From UM-FILTER-37-12 sp964344965 (GTDB lineage: Bacteria; Patescibacteriota; Patescibacteriia; Magasanikbacterales; UBA922), in the NCBI GenBank assembly GCA_964344965.1, contig CAYFPJ010000002.1:95508-159507 (forward strand): a stretch of 64,000 nucleotides of DNA, in the 5' to 3' direction. The position numbers and the translations under genes are program-made. The notes under the pieces were generated by a model. It saw only the letters and a list, made by a program, of their open reading frames with translations. It did not search any database and had not been told where the DNA came from. Positions 57,313-63,953 of this stretch are shown in pieces (the stretch's first letter is position 1; the number at the start of each line of letters is the position of its first letter).

Positions 57313-58086
57313 TCAAATCCATCGGATCAAGAACATACAGACAAAAAATAGGACCCCATTGAAAATTAAAAATTTGGTCTGTTTCTTCCAGTCGATTCCC
57401 CGCTTGCTAAAATGAAATCTGAGTAAAAGTTGTAAAATATACCAAATCCAAGTGACCAAAAAACCAGAAACAAAATATCCAAATGGCAAAACATTCATCA
57501 CCCAGACCAGCTCGACAATCACCACACCAACGAGCAAAAGCCAAATCAATGATTGCTTGAACTCAAGATCATAATACAATCTCCAGATCATAAAACTAAT
57601 AGTACTCATACCCACAGCTGCAAAAATCAGAAAAAGCCAAAACGGAATACCAGGAAAAAAGAGATGGAAAGCGAATATAATGGTAAGAAAAGTATAACCA
57701 ACAAACACCCACAACATCATATTGATCCGTCTAAAAGGCTTGCGAGCATGAGCTAAGATATTACGTTGTCTTTGTTTTTGTTGGAAAAACAAAAAACCAA
57801 TTATAAATCCAGATGCCAAACGCAAAAACCAAGACAATCCTGTCCACTCCACTATACTTGCCAGCAGAACAAAGGACATTGCTGTAATAATTATAAGAGG
57901 CAAGAGAGAAACTTTCTTACGAAAAGAAGCTGGGAAAATACTCATCACCACCAATGACCCTATCCAAACAAAACCTACCAACAAAAGCACCCACATCTTC
58001 GGAAAAAGAGAAATAAGAGTCATGCTGGCAACAGACAGAAAAGCAGCAACCATTGCCCGCCAATGCCTTATAGCAAAAGAAACCAT
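57313..58086 (-). CDS. Polytopic membrane protein, unknown function
   Basis: 257 residues with about eight membrane helices in pairs (MWVLLLVGFVWIGSLVVMSIF, LPLIIITAMSFVLLASIVEW, FAAVGMSTISFMIWRLYY, SLIWLLLVGVVIVELVWVM and others) and a basic loop FQQKQRQRNILAHARKPFRR. I see no transporter or enzyme signature. It is 7 nt downstream of a small single-helix protein and 71 nt upstream of the PDZ protein, so these three may work together at the membrane. Confidence 0.7.
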   Translation of the reverse strand: MVSFAIRHWRAMVAAFLSVASMTLISLFPKMWVLLLVGFVWIGSLVVMSIFPASFRKKVSLLPLIIITAMSFVLLASIVEWTGLSWFLRLASGFIIGFLFFQQKQRQRNILAHARKPFRRINMMLWVFVGYTFLTIIFAFHLFFPGIPFWLFLIFAAVGMSTISFMIWRLYYDLEFKQSLIWLLLVGVVIVELVWVMNVLPFGYFVSGFLVTWIWYILQLLLRFHFSKRGIDWKKQTKFLIFNGVLFFVCMFLIRWI

Positions 58087-58093
58087 ACGAGGA

Positions 58094-58528
58094 TTAATTT
58101 ACCAATTGTTCTAAAATCTCCGCAAGTCTAACATGTAATTCCTCCAAAGACAAGTCAGCAACCCCTCTCTTCAAATCTTCCAAATCCAAAAAAGATTGCA
58201 TATGCTTTTCTAGACTATCTTGAGGAACCTTCATGTCAAGAAGGGCTTCTTGCGCCAATGAAACTAAATGTTCACCATTTTGAGAAGATTTCTCAATTGT
58301 CACAAAGAGATTGCGCAAATCTTCCTGATAATTCTCCTTTGTCAGCAAATATGAAATCGTACTAGTGGTAAAGTTATACTTTTCGACTACTTGCTTGGTA
58401 TGAATATCCAATCCTTTAAACAAAATAATCACAAAAGCCCCAACAACAAAGACAGTGAGAGTGACAAGTGAGAGTAAAAATAATATTACTGGCGAGATTG
58501 ATTTATTTTTTTTGTTTGAAAACACCAT
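58094..58528 (-). CDS. Small single-helix membrane protein with helical extracellular domain
   Basis: 144 residues: basic N-terminus, one membrane helix (PVILFLLSLVTLTVFVVGAFVIILF), then a helical, acidic domain of about 105 residues (EKYNFTTSTISYLLTKENYQ through LHVRLAEILEQLVN). No known motif. Its start codon touches the end of the third copy of the 145-bp repeat, so the promoter, if any, must lie within or beyond that repeat. Confidence 0.7.
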   Translation of the reverse strand: MVFSNKKNKSISPVILFLLSLVTLTVFVVGAFVIILFKGLDIHTKQVVEKYNFTTSTISYLLTKENYQEDLRNLFVTIEKSSQNGEHLVSLAQEALLDMKVPQDSLEKHMQSFLDLEDLKRGVADLSLEELHVRLAEILEQLVN

Positions 58529-58672
58529 AATAAAAGTAAATTTGGTTTAAGTAAGACTTCATCGGGCCATCCCCGCAGCAAGCTGCGGGGTATTGGCAGA
58601 AAATCTTATTTCAACCAATGTTAGTTTTCACTTTTTCGATGCAAGCATCGAGGAATAGAACCGCTTTAGATT
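58529..58672 (+). repeat. 145-bp dispersed structured repeat, copy 3
   Basis: Matches copies at 36152 and 46630 with two small differences near the right end (GAATAGAA instead of GAATAAAA; one A fewer after CCGCTT). Begins at the base immediately upstream of the start codon of the 58094-58528 gene. Confidence 0.9.
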
Positions 58673-58758
58673 TAATATTCAAAAAAATGAAAAAAGTTAG
58701 TTCTTAATCGACACCACCACAGTCTCAGTGCAATTGGATACGGCCTCATATGTCAATA

Positions 58759-59802
58759 TCACTTATGTTTTTGGAGGACATCCTTCACAAAAACACTTAG
58801 GGCAGTAGCCACAGGAATGGCCAAAAGAGCCCCCGCCACACCAGCCAGCTTGGCCCCAATGAGCACAGCTACGATACTGACAATAGGATTGAGTCCCACT
58901 GCTCGCTCCATGACCTTTGGCACTAGTAAATGATTTTCTATTTGCTGAATAACAATATACATGATAAGGACAAAAAGAAATTTGATTGCTCCGCCCTGAG
59001 AAAAAGCTAGAAACAGAGCCGGAATAGAAGCCAAAATAGGTCCAAGATATGGTATAAATTCTAGCAAGGCTGCCAAGAGACCTAGTACAGCAGCGTATTT
59101 GACACCAAGCAAAACTAGTCCAGTAAATACCAAAATACCCACGATTGCACTCAAAATAAGCTGACCTCGCATCCAGGCACCAAGTTTATCTCTCATTTTT
59201 TTGAAAAGCTGAGAGAGATAAGGCACGTACTCATCTGGCGCAAGTGATCGCAAAATCTTCTTGACTGGATCATCCTGGACAACCATGTAAAATGTCATCA
59301 CCAAAACCAAAATCAAAGAAAACACTCCACCAAACACTCCAGTAACAGTAGAAAATATCCCAGATATAGTAGACCCAACCCCAGATTGCTGAATAACCGC
59401 AGATCCTCCGTCACCTGAAGAAATTCCCGGCACCAACTCATTGACCCCCTTCAGTCCACTCACTATATCTTGAATAGTCTGATTCTCTTGAAGAGAAGCC
59501 CAAAACTTACCTATATTATCCACCAACTGAGGAGCATCACTAGCAATGACCGGAGCCAATACAATGAAAGCAAGAGTAATTGATCCACCTAGTACAATGT
59601 AGATAAATAACACAGCAAGAGAACGGGGGATCTTATTTTGCCCAAGCCAAGCAGCAAAAGGATCGATCAGAGCAGCCAGAATAAGGGCAATAAAAAGTAA
59701 GAGCAAAATATTCCAAACCAGAATAACTCCATAAAACAATACCCCAATCGCAATAATCTTCAGAATACTCCAAGTACTGATATGAATCTTGATGTCTTGC
59801 AT
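58759..59802 (-). CDS. AI-2E family transporter (PerM/YdiK-like)
   Basis: About 347 residues from the ATG at 59802, with seven to eight membrane helices. The PF01594 layout is clear: LLLLFIALILAALIDPFAAWL near the start, the cytosolic middle (VQDDPVKKILRSLAPDEYVPYLSQLFKKM), and the C-terminal IPYLGPILASIPALFLAF and HLLVPKVMERAVGLNPIVSI motifs. Family members export small molecules or ions (AI-2, Na+/H+); substrate cannot be told here. I reject the open upstream extension because a promoter fits just before this ATG. Confidence 0.92.
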   Translation of the reverse strand: MQDIKIHISTWSILKIIAIGVLFYGVILVWNILLLLFIALILAALIDPFAAWLGQNKIPRSLAVLFIYIVLGGSITLAFIVLAPVIASDAPQLVDNIGKFWASLQENQTIQDIVSGLKGVNELVPGISSGDGGSAVIQQSGVGSTISGIFSTVTGVFGGVFSLILVLVMTFYMVVQDDPVKKILRSLAPDEYVPYLSQLFKKMRDKLGAWMRGQLILSAIVGILVFTGLVLLGVKYAAVLGLLAALLEFIPYLGPILASIPALFLAFSQGGAIKFLFVLIMYIVIQQIENHLLVPKVMERAVGLNPIVSIVAVLIGAKLAGVAGALLAIPVATALSVFVKDVLQKHK

Positions 59803-59826
59803 AAAACTTGAAAAAATAGTGCACTT

Positions 59827-59855
59827 AGTATACACTATAGCGCTGTAGTTCGCAA
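59827..59855 (-). promoter_or_regulatory. Promoter of the AI-2E family transporter
   Basis: Minus-strand TTGCGA (59850-59855), 17-nt spacer, TATACT (59827-59832), 25 nt before the ATG at 59802. Confidence 0.65.
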
Positions 59856-59950
59856 AAAAATAAGAGATAAGATATAATACCTAAATCGATAGTAATGACG
59901 AGCGTGGGCTCCTCTCTCTGGCAACAGCGACAAGCTCACGCTTGTCACTC

Positions 59951-59986
59951 CCTAAAGACCTAAACTTACCTAAACTCCCTAGAAAC
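59951..59986 (+). repeat. ACCTAAA phrase repeat before smpB
   Basis: CCTAAAGACCTAAACTTACC and onward, ending 1 nt before the smpB ATG; it would form the mRNA leader. Confidence 0.75.
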
Positions 59987-60436
59987 ATGCCCCAATACGC
60001 CAAAAACAAAAAAGCTTATTTTGAATATGAAATCCTCGACACCTTCGAGGCTGGCTTAGTATTGACTGGTGGAGAGGTGAAATCAATTCGTACTGGACAC
60101 ATCAATATGGCTGGGTCTTTTGTTAGTTTCCACAAAGAAGAAGCATTTTTGACCAATCTCCATATACCTAGATACAAAAACTCTGACCCCAAAAAAGAAC
60201 ATGATCCAGAAAGGAGTCGCAAACTACTTCTAAACCGCAAAGAAATCAATTTTCTCAGAGGAAAAAGCCAGGAAAAAGGCTTGACAATCGTCCCTCTTTC
60301 GGTGTATACTAAGGGCACTAATATCAAGGTGGAGCTTGGCTTAGTTAGGGGGAAAAAGCTCCATGATAAGCGAAAAACTATCAAAGATAGAGAGGAAAAA
60401 CGAAACATTAGAAGAGCTCTCAAGGGAGATTATTGA
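59987..60436 (+). CDS. smpB: SsrA-binding protein SmpB
   Basis: 149 residues from the ATG at 59987; the open frame upstream is only the ACCTAAA repeat. All SmpB landmarks are present: NKKAYFEYEILDTFEAGLVLTGGEVKSIR, INMAGSFV, FLTNLHIPRY, the LLLNRKEI helix, VPLSVYTKGTNIKVELGLVRGKKLHDKR, and the basic C-terminal tail ending KGDY. SmpB brings alanyl-tmRNA to stalled ribosomes for trans-translation. The tmRNA gene lies 88 nt downstream on the same strand, the conserved smpB-ssrA arrangement. Confidence 0.97.
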   Translation: MPQYAKNKKAYFEYEILDTFEAGLVLTGGEVKSIRTGHINMAGSFVSFHKEEAFLTNLHIPRYKNSDPKKEHDPERSRKLLLNRKEINFLRGKSQEKGLTIVPLSVYTKGTNIKVELGLVRGKKLHDKRKTIKDREEKRNIRRALKGDY

Positions 60437-60523
60437 GAATTTATAATTTGAAATTTTTAATTTTCAAATATCTGGAAGCAATATTGCTGTAGAATGCAAG
60501 TTTGGAAATTAAAAATTCCAAAT

Positions 60524-60919
60524 GGGGATGACAGGATTCGATACATGGATTCATGTTGCCTCTCATATGCATGTCGAGGTGGGCTAGCCCTCGTAAATCT
60601 CCTAGTCAATCTACAAGTGCAAATCTTGTAAGTCGAGTGAAAAACGCTTTTGCTTCTGCATTTAGCGTCCCTGCATTCGCAACTGCTGTCGCTTAACTGC
60701 CACAGCCATCATAACTCCGATACTCGATAGGAGAGCTATGGTGTCAATTCATCGAGTGTAGGATTAGATCGCCTCCTGTCGTTCTAGTCTGAACTAATTC
60801 AGGATTAGTATCTATTTATTTTGTTGCTTTTTTAGATAGATATGAAACATCAAAGCAGCTAAGCATGAAGATTATGAAGACAACCTATGTAGACCCGGGC
60901 TCAATTCCCGGCATCTCCA
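60524..60919 (+). ncRNA. ssrA: tmRNA (ssrA)
   Basis: The 5' end GGGGATGACAGGATTCGA and the 3' end CCGGCATCTCCA form the tRNA-like domain: GGGGATG pairs with CATCTCC, and the T-arm reads GGGCTCAATTCCCG. CCA is not encoded. The tag frame ends GCTGTCGCTTAA at 60696; read back it gives KNAFASAFSVPAFATAVA, preceded by GTG or CGA codons, so the resume codon is not fixed. Hydrophobic tail ending -AVA fits a degradation tag. Length about 396 nt is usual for a one-piece tmRNA. Confidence 0.95.
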
Positions 60920-60924
60920 CTCCA

Positions 60925-61036
60925 CAAAAAGCAGCGCAGCTGCTTTGTAACTAGTTACCTGTAACTAGCAACTAGTTGCTTTTAAAAAATATCTAAATTT
61001 TCTAGTTACCAGTTACTGATTACTAGTTACTAAAGT
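60925..61036 (+). repeat. Hairpin and CTAGTTAC phrase repeats between ssrA and infC
   Basis: AAAGCAGC / GCTGCTTT hairpin (60929-60947) just after tmRNA, then irregular GTAACTAG/CTAGTTAC units up to the infC start. The hairpin lacks a T-tract. Confidence 0.6.
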
Positions 61037-61585
61037 ATGCGCATCTCACGAAAAAAAAGACCTCAAAAACCACTGATACCTCGTTATAATAAAAATGAGT
61101 ATATTCGTGTACCGGAAGTACGCGTGCTTGGGGCAGAAGGAGAAAACATTGGTATAATGAAAACCAAAGAAGCCCTAAAGATAGCCCAGGAGCAGGAGAT
61201 GGACCTGGTAGAAATAAATCCAAAAGCAGACCCTCCTGTAGCGCGCATCATGAATTTTAGTCAATTCAAATATCAAAAAGAAAAAGAAGCTCGTAAACAA
61301 AAAATAAATAGTCATGTCAGTGAACTGAAAGGTATTCGCCTCTCTATGCGCATCGGTGAAGGAGATATGAAAGTAAGACAAAATCAAGCTGAAAAATTCC
61401 TCAACCGTGGAGACAAGGTAAAAACAGAAATAATTCTCCGTGGCCGAGAACGCGGCAAGACTCCCCTGGCCTATGAAGTAATCCGCCAATTTACAAAAAA
61501 TATCGAAGAGGTGATGCCTATCCGTGTAGAACAAGAACCTACCAGACAGGGCAACAAAATCACTTCAATTATAGTAAAAAAGTAA
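61037..61585 (+). CDS. infC: Translation initiation factor IF-3
   Basis: 182 residues. N-terminal domain with RVPEVRVLGAEGENIGIMKTKEALKIAQEQEMDLVEINPKADPPVARIMNFSQFKYQ, the linker rich in Lys, and the C-terminal domain ELKGIRLSMRIGEGDMKVRQNQAEKFL plus VKTEIILRGRERGKTP. Complete length. IF-3 checks the start codon and dissociates ribosomes. The usual bacterial order infC-rpmI-rplT follows. It starts with ATG rather than the rare AUU used for autoregulation in enterobacteria, so that form of feedback is not expected. Confidence 0.97.
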   Translation: MRISRKKRPQKPLIPRYNKNEYIRVPEVRVLGAEGENIGIMKTKEALKIAQEQEMDLVEINPKADPPVARIMNFSQFKYQKEKEARKQKINSHVSELKGIRLSMRIGEGDMKVRQNQAEKFLNRGDKVKTEIILRGRERGKTPLAYEVIRQFTKNIEEVMPIRVEQEPTRQGNKITSIIVKK

Positions 61586-61599
61586 TAAACAGCTAGATA

Positions 61600-61628
61600 T
61601 TGACAAAAAGAAAGCTGTGATGTATAGT
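61600..61628 (+). promoter_or_regulatory. Promoter before rpmI-rplT
   Basis: TTGACA (61600-61605), 17-nt spacer, TATAGT (61623-61628). It gives the ribosomal protein pair a transcript independent of infC; the leader of about 60 nt consists of TTTATGATTTTAGATTTAGG-type phrase repeats. Confidence 0.75.
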
Positions 61629-61694
61629 ATTGCTCGTATCTTAATCTAAGCCAGATTTATGATTTTAGATTTAGGATTTATGATTTTATAAAAT

Positions 61695-61901
61695 ATGCCT
61701 AAGATAAAAACAAGAAAAGCCGTCTCTAAAAGATTTACAATCAAGAAGAGTAAAAAAGGCGCTAAAATTACCAAAAGGACTGATGGGCAGGACCATTTTA
61801 ATGCCCGCCAAAATGGTAAAACCAAAAGAAACAAAAGATCAGACAACACAGTAACTACTCACAAAAAAACAATTTTGAGAGCAGTCCCTCACAAACAATA
61901 A
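61695..61901 (+). CDS. rpmI: Ribosomal protein bL35
   Basis: 68 residues, highly basic: MPKIKTRKAVSKRFTIKKS, then HFNARQNGKTKRNKRSDNTVT and a final ILRAVPHKQ. Matches bL35 in size and the KTRKAxxKRF start. Located between infC and rplT as in most bacteria, so it is part of the large subunit operon. Confidence 0.95.
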   Translation: MPKIKTRKAVSKRFTIKKSKKGAKITKRTDGQDHFNARQNGKTKRNKRSDNTVTTHKKTILRAVPHKQ

Positions 61902-61934
61902 CCTAAAGACCTAAACTACCTATAACCTAAACCA
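61898..61934 (+). repeat. ACCTAAA phrase repeat between rpmI and rplT
   Basis: TAACCTAAAGACCTAAACTACC and onward fills the 35-nt gap between two ribosomal protein genes, replacing a normal Shine-Dalgarno region. Confidence 0.75.
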
Positions 61935-61936
61935 GT

Positions 61937-62281
61937 ATGCCAAGAGTAAAACGAGGTATCGGACATTTGAAAAAACGCCGCAAACTCATGAAAAGAGTAA
62001 AGGGTTTTGAACTTGGAAGAAAAAACCTTCTCAAGTTAGCCAAAACTGCTGACACAAAAGCTGGTGCCCATGCTTATCGTGACAGAAGAGTCAAAAAGCG
62101 TACTGCTCGTCAGCTGTGGCAAGTAAAAATCAATGCTGCTGTGAGAACTCTTGATCTCACATACAGTAAATTCACCGGCATGATGAAAGTAAAAGAAGTA
62201 GGATTGAACAGAAAAGTGCTTGCAGAAATGGCTGAACATCATCCAAAAATATTCAAAAAAATAGTTGAATTCGTAAAATAA
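61937..62281 (+). CDS. rplT: Ribosomal protein bL20
   Basis: 114 residues. N-terminus MPRVKRGIGHLKKRRKLMKR followed by VKGFELGRKNLLKLAKTADTKAGAHAYRDRRVKKRTARQLW, then INAAVRTLDLTYSKFTGMMK; these match bL20 along its full length. It binds 23S rRNA early in large-subunit assembly and in many bacteria represses its own operon by binding the leader. No obvious L20 leader pseudoknot is seen in the short rpmI leader here. Confidence 0.96.
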   Translation: MPRVKRGIGHLKKRRKLMKRVKGFELGRKNLLKLAKTADTKAGAHAYRDRRVKKRTARQLWQVKINAAVRTLDLTYSKFTGMMKVKEVGLNRKVLAEMAEHHPKIFKKIVEFVK

Positions 62282-62287
62282 GATCAA

Positions 62288-62314
62288 AAATCCCCTAAAT
62301 TTAGGGGATTTTTT
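62288..62314 (+). terminator. Terminator of rpmI-rplT
   Basis: Stem AATCCCCTAAA / TTTAGGGGATT followed by a T-run; 7 nt after the rplT stop. Confidence 0.9.
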
Positions 62315-62353
62315 ATATCCACAAACATCCACAGAATCAGAACAAAAAAACCC

Positions 62354-62382
62354 TTGACTGAAATAGTGCTTTATGCTAAGAT
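62354..62382 (+). promoter_or_regulatory. Promoter of the candidate small RNA
   Basis: TTGACT (62354-62359), 17-nt spacer, TAAGAT (62377-62382); predicted start near 62389. No gene start lies downstream within 300 nt other than the small RNA. Confidence 0.75.
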
Positions 62383-62388
62383 AGCCAA

Positions 62389-62489
62389 TGTCAATTTCCA
62401 CGACAGACCTTGTGTGTGTTCGGCGGAAGCGGGAGCACCCCCTCCTTTGCTCCCAATGCTTTTGCTGAACACAAACAAGGTCTTTTTTT
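62389..62489 (+). ncRNA. Candidate regulatory RNA with a CCUCCUU loop
   Basis: A strong promoter leads into a roughly 100-nt non-coding sequence. Outer stem AGACCTTGTGTGTGTTC / GAACACAAACAAGGTCT, then an inner stem GGGAGCA / TGCTCCC whose loop is CCCCCTCCTT, and a T-run after the outer stem forming the terminator. The loop copies the anti-Shine-Dalgarno sequence of 16S rRNA (CCUCCU), so it could pair with ribosome-binding sites. Not a tRNA, and it lacks the conserved GGUCC-GGAAG hairpin of SRP RNA. Confidence 0.6.
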
Positions 62490-62554
62490 GTTAACTCTCT
62501 AAATTTTGGAGTCCGAGCCAAAGCGAGGACGAACAAAATTTAGCTAGAGTTAAC
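62490..62554. repeat. Inverted repeat after the small RNA
   Basis: GTTAACTCTCTAAATTTTG (62490-62508) pairs with CAAAATTTAGCTAGAGTTAAC (62534-62554) apart from a 2-nt bulge. Followed by TCCCGAC/GTCGGGA at 62557-62573 and TCCCGAT...ATCGGGA at 62669-62695. Confidence 0.7.
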
Positions 62555-62717
62555 AATCCCGACGCAGTCGGGATAACCAACATCGGACTACCAAAAATAT
62601 AGTCACAAGCAACACACCCTTACTAGAGGTAAAGCCGAAGGCGTAGTAAATTTTGTGTCAGTTGACAATCCCGATGGAGCGCAGCAAAATCGGGATAAGA
62701 ACATTAGGAGAAAAAAT

Positions 62718-63227
62718 ATGCTATACTATTCCCCTATGTTCTTCAAAAAAAAGCAAACCAACTACGAACGCAGCAACTCTATTTTGAAAGTTACATTCCC
62801 AATTTCTAAGCAAGCTAAAAAGCTAGCTAGTAAACTTCTCAAAAAACAAGATGATGAAAATAAACGACAAATCCTCAGTGACCAACTACTCGATGAATTG
62901 GCTGATATGGCCAAGATAGATATTGTAAAATTAAAAATATCAAAAGCTAAGCAATATCACAAAAAATACAAAGGTCGTGTCGTAGCCAAACAATATGGAT
63001 ATTACAGACCTGGAAGTAAATATATTTATATCAACAACAGAACTGCTGTCCGAGGTCAAATTCTGGCCCCTAAGACATTTCTAGATACTCTTCTCCACGA
63101 ATGGCTCCACCACTACGATCACTGCAAGCTAGGGCTAAATTCTATCCACACAGCTGGATTTTATGCTAGATTGAAGGATCTGAAGACTAAATTAGGATAT
63201 TTCGATACTTACACAAATAAATCTTGA
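62718..63227 (+). CDS. SprT-like zinc metalloprotease-domain protein
   Basis: 169 residues from the ATG at 62718, which has an AGGAG ribosome site 7 nt upstream; an ATG at 62736 is an alternative, and the frame open to 62655 is not preferred. The central to C-terminal part has FLDTLLHEWLHHYDHCKLGL, an HExxH zinc motif with a further His, followed by HTAGFYARLKDLKTKLG, as in SprT/Wss1-like domains. The Lys-rich N-terminal half (KQAKKLASKLLKKQDDE) and YIYINNRTAVRG fit the family. SprT-like proteins act on DNA-bound proteins or as uncharacterised cytosolic proteases. No Zn-ribbon is visible at the C-terminus. Confidence 0.75.
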   Translation: MLYYSPMFFKKKQTNYERSNSILKVTFPISKQAKKLASKLLKKQDDENKRQILSDQLLDELADMAKIDIVKLKISKAKQYHKKYKGRVVAKQYGYYRPGSKYIYINNRTAVRGQILAPKTFLDTLLHEWLHHYDHCKLGLNSIHTAGFYARLKDLKTKLGYFDTYTNKS

Positions 63228-63281
63228 CATCTCTTATGGGTTATAGTAATATATAGCCTGCTAATACTCTAAAAAAGATAT

Positions 63282-63425
63282 ATGGGAAGAAGAAAAAAGA
63301 ACAATCAACTCAAGAAGCAAAATCGCGTCAAAACTCTCAAACGTATTGCTGCCAAGAGAATCAAGCGTGCCAAGAAAGGTAAAACAGCTGGTCAAAAATT
63401 GGCAGAAAAGATGGACGCAAGATAA
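63282..63425 (+). CDS. Small Lys/Arg-rich protein (47 residues)
   Basis: ATG at 63282, stop at 63423-63425: MGRRKKNNQLKKQNRVKTLK, then RIAAKRIKRAKKGKTAGQKL and AEKMDAR. Nearly half the residues are Lys or Arg, like a small ribosomal or nucleic-acid-binding protein. A possible promoter lies just upstream (TTGACA 63223-63228 with TATAGT 63242-63247 and more TATA-like sequence). I do not recognise the family. The codon pattern and clean start suggest that it is real. Confidence 0.6.
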   Translation: MGRRKKNNQLKKQNRVKTLKRIAAKRIKRAKKGKTAGQKLAEKMDAR

Positions 63426-63428
63426 CCA

Positions 63429-63490
63429 TTGACTTTTAACAATTGACAATTAACCTGCTCAAATTGGTTAATTGTCAAGGGTTAAAAGTT
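63429..63490. repeat. Long AT-rich inverted repeat
   Basis: TTGACTTTTAACAATTGACA (63430 on) and GGTTAATTGTCAAGGGTTAA (63466 on) are inverted with small mismatches, 11-nt loop. It directly follows the small basic protein and may serve as its terminator. Confidence 0.65.
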
Positions 63491-63502
63491 AATTGTTAAT
63501 AC

Positions 63503-63562
63503 GGACCGGTAGTTCAACTGGTTAGAGCATCCCGACTGAGTCGGGAAAGTTGCGGGTTCGAG
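63503..63562 (+). pseudogene. tRNA-Asp-like sequence, 3' truncated, with replaced anticodon arm
   Basis: GGACCGGTAGTTCAACTGGT and onward copies the tRNA-Asp at 63851 exactly through the D-arm. The anticodon arm is then TCCCGACTGAGTCGGGA instead of CCGCCCTGTCACGGCGG (both 17 nt). The variable and T-arm resume as in tRNA-Asp but break off inside the T-loop at TTCGAG; the acceptor 3' half is missing. The new arm is the same as the TCCCGA...TCGGGA hairpins found elsewhere. Confidence 0.75.
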
Positions 63563-63581
63563 ACCAATAGAAAATAAAAAT

Positions 63582-63860
63582 ATGCAATGGAGGGTATATT
63601 ATTTATATAGTAACAAGCTAGATAATTATTATCTTGGCAAAACCAACGATCTTTCTAGAAGGATAATGGAACACAATAGAGGTCAAGAAATGTACACAAA
63701 ACGTGGTAAACCTTGGAAGCTTATTGGATATATTGACTGTAGCGATAGTAAAGATGCATACCGAATTGAAAAAAAATTGAAGAAATCTAAAAATAAAAAA
63801 TATGTTATGTGGTTTATTGACCAACATGGCATACTCATAGATAGCTCAGCGGACCGGTAG
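63582..63860 (+). CDS. GIY-YIG nuclease domain protein
   Basis: 92 residues forming a single GIY-YIG-type domain: RVYYLYSNKLDNYYLGKTNDLSRRIMEHNRGQ, where YYL and YLG take the places of GIY and YIG, with the conserved Arg (RRIMEH) and later WKLIGYIDC and DAYRIEKKLKKSKNK with the catalytic-type Glu. Such stand-alone proteins resemble homing endonucleases and UvrC-type nicking domains. The gene begins 19 nt after a broken tRNA-Asp copy and its stop codon lies inside the intact tRNA-Asp at 63851. That nesting suggests a tRNA-gene-associated mobile nuclease. No ribosome-binding site is obvious. Confidence 0.85.
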   Translation: MQWRVYYLYSNKLDNYYLGKTNDLSRRIMEHNRGQEMYTKRGKPWKLIGYIDCSDSKDAYRIEKKLKKSKNKKYVMWFIDQHGILIDSSADR

Positions 63861-63924
63861 TTCAACTGGTTAGAGCACCGCCCTGTCACGGCGGAAGTTG
63901 CGGGTTCGAGTCCCGTCCGGTCCG
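63851..63924 (+). tRNA. tRNA-Asp (GTC)
   Basis: Acceptor GGACCGG / CCGGTCC with discriminator G, D-arm GTTCAACTGGTTAGAGC, anticodon arm CCGCC-CTGTCAC-GGCGG with anticodon GTC, T-arm GCGGG-TTCGAGT-CCCGT. CCA is not encoded. The 8 nt on each side (AGCTCAGC / GCTGAGCT) extend the acceptor stem into a 15-bp inverted repeat followed by TTTTTA, giving a built-in terminator. Confidence 0.95.
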
Positions 63925-63953
63925 CTGAGCTTTTTATTTTCTTCTAAAATACT

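Noticed and set aside
36152..58672. CRISPR array or CRISPR-like repeats
   Set aside because: The 145-bp copies are over 10 kb apart with no regular spacers, and no cas-like gene is present in the window.
62389..62489. SRP (4.5S/ffs) RNA
   Set aside because: Size and hairpin shape are similar, but the conserved apical motif of SRP RNA (GGUCC...GGAAG...AGCAG) is absent.
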